10,389 nt of DNA from an uncultured bacterium (GTDB lineage Bacteria > Bacillota > Clostridia > Lachnospirales > Lachnospiraceae), in NCBI GenBank assembly GCA_905214675.1, contig CAJMMS010000059.1:1-10389 (forward strand), in the 5' to 3' direction. Below the pieces are notes generated by a model. The model was not told the DNA's origin, searched no databases, and saw only the letters and a program-made list of their open reading frames with translations. Each line of letters opens with the position of its first letter. The stretch's first letter is position 1. A program made the translations under genes and the position numbers. Below are positions 1 to 7,300 of the stretch, piece by piece.

Positions 1-534
1 TATTATGATCAGGGACTGCGCATTATTGAAGTTTACAAGCATCAGTTCCAGGATCTGAATGATGTGATCGCACAGATCAAAAACCGAAATTATCGTTTTA
101 TTATCTATATGGATGATCTTTCCTTTGAGGAATTTGAAATCGAATATAAGTACCTGAAAGCTGTGATCGAAGGCGGACTGGAACGCAAACCGGAAAATGT
201 GCTGATCTATGCAACTTCCAACCGCAGACATCTGATCCGTGAAAAATTCAGCGACAAAGAAGAGAGAAGAGACGATCTGCATACTTCCGATACCGTACAG
301 GAGAAGCTGTCACTGGCATATCGTTTCGGACTGAAAATCTATTTTGGCTCACCGAGCAAAAAAGAATTCCAGGAAATCGTCCGCGTCCTGGCAGACAAAC
401 ACGGAATCACAATGCCGGAAGATGAGCTGTTTTTAAAGGCCAATCAGTGGGAGCTGCAGTATGGCGGTCTTTCCGGACGTACTGCACAGCAGTTTATTGA
501 TCATCTGCTTGGACAGGAGAGAAAGGACGTGTGA
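1..534 (+). CDS. DUF815-family AAA+ ATPase (3' part, 5' end outside window)
   Basis: The reading frame is open from the first base, so the true start lies upstream; 177 C-terminal residues are visible. They match the DUF815 family (COG2607, predicted AAA+ ATPases of unknown role). A Walker B-like segment, FIIYMDDLSFEEFE, lies at visible residues 33-46. A sensor-1 type strand ending in ATSN lies at 71-74, followed by the family's RRHLIREKF stretch. Near the C-terminus the SGRTAQQF segment supplies a sensor-2-like Arg. The Walker A region is not in the window. The stop codon overlaps the start of the next gene by 4 bp (GTGA), so the two are probably translationally coupled and share an operon with ppk. 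The protein has no signal peptide or membrane segment in the visible part, so it is probably cytoplasmic. The family call is confident; the substrate or client is unknown. Confidence 0.88.
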   Translation, partial: YYDQGLRIIEVYKHQFQDLNDVIAQIKNRNYRFIIYMDDLSFEEFEIEYKYLKAVIEGGLERKPENVLIYATSNRRHLIREKFSDKEERRDDLHTSDTVQEKLSLAYRFGLKIYFGSPSKKEFQEIVRVLADKHGITMPEDELFLKANQWELQYGGLSGRTAQQFIDHLLGQERKDV

Positions 535-2051
535 GTATGAAACTTTTTGCAGCAATCGATATAGGTTCCTACGAAGTGGAAATGAAAATTTTTGAGATCA
601 CCTCCGGAAAAGGAATCAAGGAGATCGACTGCGTGTGCCATCGCATGGAGCTTGGCAAAGATGTTTACCGGGATGGCAGGATCAGTGTAGAAATGACGGA
701 TGAACTCTGCCGGGTTTTAAATGATTTTGTGAGAATCATGAAGGGATATCGCGTGGACGACTGGCGTGTATGTGCCACAAGTGCGGTAAGAGAAGCGGCC
801 AATCAGCTTGTTTTTCTCGACCGTGTGAAGCGCCATACTTCTCTTGACGTGGAAGTGCTTTCAAATGCATCGCAGCGTTTTATGGATTACAAATCGATTG
901 CATCCAGAGAAAATGAATTCAACCGTATGATCCAGAAAGGAACAGCCATCGTGGATGTCGGAGGAGGCAGTATCCAGATTTCACTGTTTGATAAGGATCG
1001 CCTTGTTGCAAGCCAGAATATGAAGATTGGAAATTTACGTCTGCGTGAGCGGATGATGAACGAAGGGGTCAGTCTCAAACATTATGAGACCTTACTGACA
1101 GAAGTGGTCCGAAATGAATTTCTGGCATACAAGAAACTGTATCTGAAAGATCGTGTGATCTCTAATCTGATCGTAGTTGGAGATCATATCGGTGATGCTG
1201 TCCATAAAACGGTAATGACAAGAGCAGATTTCCTGCAGTTTTATGACGAAGTGATCTACCGCTCGGATGAAGATGCGGCAGGGCGCTGCGAAGTTCCGGA
1301 AGATGTGATCTCGGTGCTGCGTCCGTCCCTTGTCGTTTACCGGTGTTTTCTGGAAGCGACAGAAGTGGAAAATATCTGGATGCCGGGTCTGCATCTGACG
1401 GATGGCATGGCATATGAATATGCACAGCAAAGCAAACTTCTGAAGCTTGGCCATGATTTTGATGAAGATATCCTGGCAGCAGCAAGAAATGCCGCAAAGC
1501 GTTATCAGTGCAGCAAGTCACATATCAAAGTGTGTGAAGACATGGCTGTCGGCATTTTTGATAAGATCAGAAAAATCCAGGGGCTTACAGAGAGGGATCG
1601 TCTGCTGCTGCGCATTGCGGTGATCCTGCATGGATGCGGCAAATTTATCAGTCTTTCAAATGCCGGAGAGTCCGCTTATCATATTATCATGGCGATGGAT
1701 ATCATCGGATTGTCGGAGGAAGAGAAGGAGATTGTTGCAAATGTGGTGAAATATAACACGGTGCCGCTGGAAGAGTACGATACGATAGGCAGTAGCAGTC
1801 TGATAACAAGAGAAAATTATCTGACGATCGCCAAGCTGACAGCAATCCTCGGGGTGGTAAATTCGCTGGACCGCAGCCACAAGCAGAAAACAAAAGAGGC
1901 AAAACAGACACTGCACGGAAACGAACTGGTTATTCAGTTATATTCGGATGAAGACCTGTCACTGGAAAAGAAAGAGTTTGCAAAAAAAGCAGCATTTTTC
2001 GAAGAGGTGTTTAGTATCCGTCCGGTGCTGCGTCAGAAGAAAATGATGTAA
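531..2051 (+). CDS. Ppx/GppA-like protein with degenerate active site (exopolyphosphatase homologue)
   Basis: This 506-residue protein has the two-part Ppx/GppA layout: an actin-like ASKHA phosphatase region (about 4-300) and an HD-like C-terminal region (about 310-490). Recognisable motifs are phosphate loop 1 (AAIDIGS, 7-13), ATSAVREAAN (82-91) and phosphate loop 2 (DVGGGS, 142-147). Working Ppx enzymes have a SGxEEA motif with a catalytic Glu (E121 in E. coli); here it reads SNASQRF, with Gln115 at that position. The second Glu (E. coli E150) is Gln149. The usual GGT motif near 217 reads VGDHIGD, and the HD pair is His367-Gly368. The start is GTG 531, 9 bp after AGGAGAG. ATG 537 is an alternative, with AAAGGA at 522-527. 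It overlaps the upstream ATPase gene by 4 bp and precedes ppk by 15 bp. Family membership is firm. Exopolyphosphatase activity is doubtful, and a binding or regulatory role for polyphosphate or ppGpp is an inference. Confidence 0.85.
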   Translation: MSMKLFAAIDIGSYEVEMKIFEITSGKGIKEIDCVCHRMELGKDVYRDGRISVEMTDELCRVLNDFVRIMKGYRVDDWRVCATSAVREAANQLVFLDRVKRHTSLDVEVLSNASQRFMDYKSIASRENEFNRMIQKGTAIVDVGGGSIQISLFDKDRLVASQNMKIGNLRLRERMMNEGVSLKHYETLLTEVVRNEFLAYKKLYLKDRVISNLIVVGDHIGDAVHKTVMTRADFLQFYDEVIYRSDEDAAGRCEVPEDVISVLRPSLVVYRCFLEATEVENIWMPGLHLTDGMAYEYAQQSKLLKLGHDFDEDILAAARNAAKRYQCSKSHIKVCEDMAVGIFDKIRKIQGLTERDRLLLRIAVILHGCGKFISLSNAGESAYHIIMAMDIIGLSEEEKEIVANVVKYNTVPLEEYDTIGSSSLITRENYLTIAKLTAILGVVNSLDRSHKQKTKEAKQTLHGNELVIQLYSDEDLSLEKKEFAKKAAFFEEVFSIRPVLRQKKMM

Positions 2052-2066
2052 TGAGGAGGAATCGGT

Positions 2067-4256
2067 ATGGGTGAAATAGATTTAAAAAAAGCAGAATACT
2101 ATACAAACCGTGAATTAAGCTGGCTTGGGTTTAACAACCGTATTTTAGGGGAGGCAAGAGATGTCACACTTCCGTTATTTGAACGGCTGAAATTCTTAAG
2201 CATCACCGCTTCCAACCTGGATGAATTTTTTATGATCCGTGTGGCATCTTTAAAAGATATGGTACATGCAGGTTATACCAAAAAAGACATTTCCGGGATG
2301 ACAGCACAGGAACAGTTGAAGAAGATATTAAAGGAGACGCACGAACTGGTGGATCAGCAGTATTCTACTTATAATCGTTCTCTGATTCCGGCCCTGAAAA
2401 AGCGGGGGCTGAAAATTATTTCCGAGCATGAGAGTCTGAGCGAAGAGCAGAAGAAATTTGTAGATGCTTATTTCGAGGAGAATGTCTATCCGGTCCTGAC
2501 ACCGATGGCGATGGATTCTTCCAGACCGTTTCCGCTGATCCGCAACAAAACCCTGAATATCGGTGCACTGATCTGCCGGAAAGACGGAAAAGAAAAACAT
2601 AAGACACTGGATTTTGCGACGGTGCAGGTTCCGTCTGTACTGCCAAGGATCGTGGAGCTCCCGGAAGGAAAAGACGGGGAAAAACGTGTGATCCTTCTGG
2701 AAGAGATCATTGAGCGAAACATCGGACAACTGTTCTTAAGTTACGATGTCGTGTGTGCACATCCATACCGCGTCATGCGAAATGCGGATCTGACGATCGA
2801 CGAGGACGAGGCGGAGGATCTGCTCAAAGAGATCCAGAAACAGTTAAAGAAACGTCAGTGGGGCGAAGTGATCCGACTGGAGATCGAAGGCAAGATCGAT
2901 AAACGGCTGCTGGATATCCTGAAAGAAGAGTTTGCCGTGAAAGATTCGGATGTGTTTGAGATAGGCGGACCGCTGGATCTGACCTTCCTGATGAAGCTGT
3001 ACGGCATGGAGGGATTTGAGGAGTACAAAGTAGAAAAATATATTCCGCAGCCGGTGCCGGCACTGATGAACGATGACAGCATTTTTGCCAATATCCGTAA
3101 AGGTGACATTTTGCTGCATCATCCGTACATGACATTTGCTCCGGTTGTCGATTTTGTGAAACAGGCTGCAAAAGATCCAAATGTTCTGGCGATCAAGCAG
3201 ACGCTTTACCGTGTCAGCGGCAATTCGCCGATCATCGCTGCACTTGCACAGGCAGCAGAAAACGGAAAACAGGTTTCCGTTCTGGTTGAGCTGAAAGCCC
3301 GTTTTGATGAGGAGAACAATATCATCTGGGCAAAAAAACTGGAAAAAGCAGGCTGCCATGTTATTTACGGACTTGTAGGACTGAAAACGCACAGCAAGAT
3401 CACGCTGGTTGTCCGCAGAGAAGAAGACGGTATCCGCCGTTATGTGCATCTTGGAACTGGAAATTATAATGATTCTACAGCAAAATTATATACCGACTGC
3501 GGACTTTTAACCTGTGCAGAGCCGATCGGGGAAGATGCAACTGCGGTATTTAACATGCTTTCTGGCTATTCGGAGCCAAAACACTGGAACGATCTTGCTG
3601 TCGCACCGATCTGGCTTCGCAAACGTTTCCTGAAACTGATCGAACGTGAGAAAAACTGGGCAAAAGAAGGAAAAGAGGCACACATCATTGCTAAAATGAA
3701 TTCTCTGTGTGACCGGGAGATCATTGCGGCACTCTATGCGGCATCCGCAGCCGGTGTGAAGATCGAACTGATCATCCGCGGTATCTGTTGCCTGAAAGTC
3801 GGCATCCCGCATATCAGTGAAAACATATCGGTGCGTTCGATCGTAGGCAACTTCCTCGAACATGCCCGCATCTTCTATTTTTATAATGACGGGGCAGAAG
3901 AACTGTATATGGGCAGTGCGGACTGGATGCCGCGAAATCTGGACAAGCGTGTCGAGATCGTATTTCCGCTGAAAGACGAAAAGATCAAACAGCAGGCAAA
4001 GCATATTCTGGATATCCAGCTTGCCGATAACCTGAAGGCCCATATTCTTCAGCCGGACGGAAGTTATGAAAAGATTGACCGAAGAGGGAAAAAGACGCTG
4101 ATCTGTGCACAGGATTATTTCTGCGAAGAAGCGATAAAAAATGCAAAACAGCCGGTTGATCCTGTTCTGGATCATGTTTTTATACCGGCAGAGGCGGCTG
4201 CAGAGCAAAATAAACTGCAAATGTATGAAAATATTTATGATAAAGATAACAGTTGA
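2067..4256 (+). CDS. ppk1: Polyphosphate kinase 1
   Basis: PPK1 reversibly transfers the gamma phosphate of ATP to a growing inorganic polyphosphate chain through a phosphohistidine intermediate. The 729-residue protein has the family's four-part order. The N domain includes RELSWLGFNNRILGEA (about 15-30) and SNLDEFFMIR. A middle domain follows (about 125-310), then two phospholipase D-like catalytic domains (about 325-510 and 515-690). Catalytic residues align to E. coli PPK with a constant offset of +7: Arg382 (R375), Arg412 (R405), His442 in THSK (autophosphorylated H435), Tyr475 (Y468), Arg571 (R564) and His599 in LEHARI (H592). All are present, so the enzyme should be active. A tail of roughly 40 residues goes beyond the usual end. 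The ATG follows GAGGAGGA with good spacing. Only 15 bp separate it from the Ppx-like gene, so they are very probably cotranscribed. No terminator is visible after its stop, and the next gene's promoter overlaps it. Confidence 0.97.
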   Translation: MGEIDLKKAEYYTNRELSWLGFNNRILGEARDVTLPLFERLKFLSITASNLDEFFMIRVASLKDMVHAGYTKKDISGMTAQEQLKKILKETHELVDQQYSTYNRSLIPALKKRGLKIISEHESLSEEQKKFVDAYFEENVYPVLTPMAMDSSRPFPLIRNKTLNIGALICRKDGKEKHKTLDFATVQVPSVLPRIVELPEGKDGEKRVILLEEIIERNIGQLFLSYDVVCAHPYRVMRNADLTIDEDEAEDLLKEIQKQLKKRQWGEVIRLEIEGKIDKRLLDILKEEFAVKDSDVFEIGGPLDLTFLMKLYGMEGFEEYKVEKYIPQPVPALMNDDSIFANIRKGDILLHHPYMTFAPVVDFVKQAAKDPNVLAIKQTLYRVSGNSPIIAALAQAAENGKQVSVLVELKARFDEENNIIWAKKLEKAGCHVIYGLVGLKTHSKITLVVRREEDGIRRYVHLGTGNYNDSTAKLYTDCGLLTCAEPIGEDATAVFNMLSGYSEPKHWNDLAVAPIWLRKRFLKLIEREKNWAKEGKEAHIIAKMNSLCDREIIAALYAASAAGVKIELIIRGICCLKVGIPHISENISVRSIVGNFLEHARIFYFYNDGAEELYMGSADWMPRNLDKRVEIVFPLKDEKIKQQAKHILDIQLADNLKAHILQPDGSYEKIDRRGKKTLICAQDYFCEEAIKNAKQPVDPVLDHVFIPAEAAAEQNKLQMYENIYDKDNS

Positions 4257-4281
4257 CGCAACTTGCGGAACTTGTTATAGT
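4253..4281 (+). promoter_or_regulatory. Sigma-A type promoter for the GH84 gene
   Basis: TTGACG (4253-4258) and TATAGT (4276-4281) are separated by exactly 17 bp, close to the vegetative consensus. The -35 box contains the ppk stop codon (4254-4256), so the promoter begins inside the preceding gene. Transcription would start near 4288, giving a leader of about 68 nt. It suggests that the glycosidase is expressed independently of the polyphosphate operon, although read-through is not excluded because no terminator intervenes. No cre-like catabolite site was recognised beside it. Confidence 0.75.
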
Positions 4282-4290
4282 AAAAGTATC

Positions 4291-4333
4291 GTATCCCTGC
4301 ATGTTTAGGAAGAATTTTTTTGTGCAGAGATAC
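4291..4333 (+). promoter_or_regulatory. 5' leader hairpin upstream of the GH84 gene
   Basis: GTATC (4291-4295) pairs with GATAC (4329-4333), and CTGCA (4297-4301) pairs with TGCAG (4323-4327). One C-A mismatch lies between the two helices, and two further G-U pairs are possible inside. The loop is about 17 nt and ends in a run of T. The hairpin would sit within a few nucleotides of the predicted RNA 5' end and leaves the ribosome site at 4344-4350 free. That is the usual arrangement of a transcript-stabilising 5' stem-loop. It matches no riboswitch that I know, and function is inferred only from position. Confidence 0.45.
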
Positions 4334-4355
4334 AAAAAAGAAAAGGAGGAAACAC

Positions 4356-7300
4356 ATGAAGAAGAAAACAAGATCACTGAGTGTCAAGTTCTTTGCTTTC
4401 CTGGCAATGCTTCTGTTTTTCTGTATTCCTGCCTATGCAGGCGTAGTAGAAGAAGCAGGAGAGTATGAGATCTACCCGACACCACAAAATGTCACCTACG
4501 GTGGCAAAGAGATGCAGCTCACCGATCAGGTAAAACTGACCATTGGAAGCGGCATTGACAGTTACACGAAAACACGTATCACAGACACACTGAACGTGCT
4601 GAAACTGACCGGAAACGAAAACGCAGCAGCAGATAAGACGGAACTGATCGTCGGTGTATACGGTTCCGGGGATGCAGCTGACACTTACGGAAAAGCCAAT
4701 GGAGCTGTTGCGGCAACCTTTGACAACTACGATGCTTATATGCTGTATGTTAAGGGCAGCAAAATCGTAGTACTTGGCAAAGACACCGATGCAGCATTTT
4801 ATGGTGTCACTACTCTGAAACGTATTTTTGAACAGCTTTCTGCAGACAAAAAGATCAAAGAGCTGACGGTGACAGACTATGCAGAAGTACAGTTCCGTGG
4901 ATTTATCGAAGGATATTACGGCAACCCATGGTCACTGGAAGACCGTATTGATCTGATGAAGTTTGGCGGCGAGATCAAGATGAACCAGTATGTGTTCGCA
5001 CCAAAGGATGATCCATACCACAACAGTCAGTGGAGAGATCTTTATCCGACTGAAAATCTTAAAAACATCAAGAAACTTGCCCAGGCAGGAAACGAAAACA
5101 AATGCTTTTTCGTATATGCTCTGCATCCATTTATGAACAGACCATTTAATTTCAACAATTACGATGCAGATCTGGCAACCGTAAAAGCAAAATATCTGCA
5201 GGTGATCGAATCCGGCGTGCGTCAGATTGCCCTTCTGGAAGATGATGCGACCGGATCAAGTGCAGCAAACTTAAGCAGACTGCTCAATGACCTGACAGCC
5301 TGGCTGACCAACCTGAAGAACTCCGAATATCCGGATCTGAAGACGGATATTCTTTACTGCCCGAATGATTATATGGGAAATGGTTCTTCCGCGAAACTGA
5401 AAGGCATCAATGCTTCTGCAAACCGTCAGGTACATATGGTCATGACCGGTAATGCAATCTGGGGACAGGTAACTGCAAATTTTGCAGACAATTTCTATAA
5501 TAATGTAGCATCTGATGGTGTTGCAGGACGTTATCCGTATATGTGGGTAAACTGGCCATGTAACGATAACTATAAAACCGGTCTGATCATGGGTGGTCAC
5601 AACACCATTCTGCACACCAAGATCAACGGCCGTAAATACGAAGGTATCATCCTCAATCCGATGCAGCATTCGGAGCCATCCAAGGTAGGTATCTTTACTG
5701 CGGCAGACTATGCATGGAAGGTATGGGATAAAGAGGCAGAAGGCGACCAGGCATGGGAAGATTCCTTCAAATATATCGACCATGTTACTGCACTGGAATC
5801 CGATTCTTCCACAGCCCTGCGTGAAGTGGCAAAACACATGATCTATCAGGGACCTGTTCAGACAGCCGGAAGACAGGCAAAATTCGAAGAGTCTGTTGCC
5901 CTGAAAAACAAACTGGCAGAGATCCAGAAAAAAGTAGAAGCAGGAACGGTTACGACAGCAGAGTTGGATGATATGCGTAACGAGTTCAAGACCATTTACG
6001 ATGCAGCCGTAAAATATCTGACAGATGGCACCAACACACGTATGAGCGAACAGATAACCCCGTTCCTGAGCTGTCTGCGCGATGAATGTGAAGCGAATAT
6101 CGAACTGATGGATGCTCTGAAAGCCGTACGGACAAAAGAAAATGATAAAGTATGGGAGCACTATTCTGCAGCTCAGACTTTATATGAACGTTCCCGGACT
6201 TATGGATTCCGTTATGTAAATGAAACAAAATATGCAACAGCAGGTCTGCTCTACATTGTTCCGTTTACCGAAAAAGTCATGAAAAATGTTTCTGACACTG
6301 TAAAACAGATCATCGATCCGGAACACATTAAATTGGAGAGAACCCTGATCTACCGTGTCGGCGGAACAGAAAACTCCGGAAATGCCGGAAATGCAGCCAA
6401 TGCAATTGATGGAAACTTAAATACCAACTTCCAGATCCAGACCGACCAGCAGACTGGTGACTATGTAGGACTGCTCTTTAACCAGGTGACACCGGTTAAA
6501 AAAATGACGGTCGCACTGGCATGCAGCGGTCACGAAAATGATTATATTCCAAACGGTGTTATGGAATATACGACAGACGGCAGTACCTGGACAGCATTTG
6601 AAACACAGCCGGCAGCCGGTTCTACCACAGATGTCACTCTGGAGCTTGCAGAAGCAAAAGAGATCAAAGGATTCCGCTGGAAGAACAGCAACAACGACAG
6701 AAACCGCTGGCTGATCATCCGTGAGATTTCCTGTGATGCATTTGAAAAAGCTGGCAACAGCGAAGCTGCAGATAACAAATATACCGGAACCATCAGCTAT
6801 ACGAGCGGATGGAGCCTGTATCAGTCTGGAAGTTATCCGCTGTCCAATCTGACAGATGGAAGCGATGCCACCTATATCTGGGTAAATCCAACTACCAGCA
6901 CAAAGGACGCTTCTATTGTAGGTGACTATATCCAGATGGATCTTGGTGCAACAAAAGATGTCTATAAAATCAGAACGGTTGTCGGTGCAGACAGCGGTGA
7001 CAAATGGGTAAAATATCACTATGAATATTCTGTGGACGCTTCCAACTGGACAAAAACAGAAGTTCATACCGGTGCCGCAAGCGGTTCTGATGAATACATC
7101 GAAAATCTGGAAGGTGCTTCTGCACGTTATATCAGAATTGTAAATGACCAGCAGGTAGCCGTATGGGTGAAATTCAGTGAATTTGCTGTTTATGGAAAAG
7201 AAGCAGAAGTAACCGGCGATGTTATGGATTACACCAACACTGGTGACGAAGACTGGAAAGTAACCTATGGTGACGAAGTTTCCAAAGTCTATGCAAGAGA

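Noticed and set aside
3507..4220. 237-codon open frame on the - strand inside ppk
   Set aside because: It is antisense to the conserved catalytic C-terminal domains of Ppk1, with no recognisable family and no good start site.
4320..4355. Upstream TTG start adding 12 residues to the GH84 protein
   Set aside because: It would place a hydrophilic basic extension before the signal peptide and has no ribosome site, whereas ATG 4356 has AGGAGG at good spacing.
4282..4355. Riboswitch in the GH84 leader
   Set aside because: The leader is only about 68 nt with a single simple hairpin, and no known aptamer core or terminator/antiterminator pair is seen.
5271..6161. 296-codon open frame on the - strand inside the GH84 catalytic region
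   Set aside because: It lies opposite the conserved GH84 barrel, has no recognisable domain and has the same shadow-type composition.
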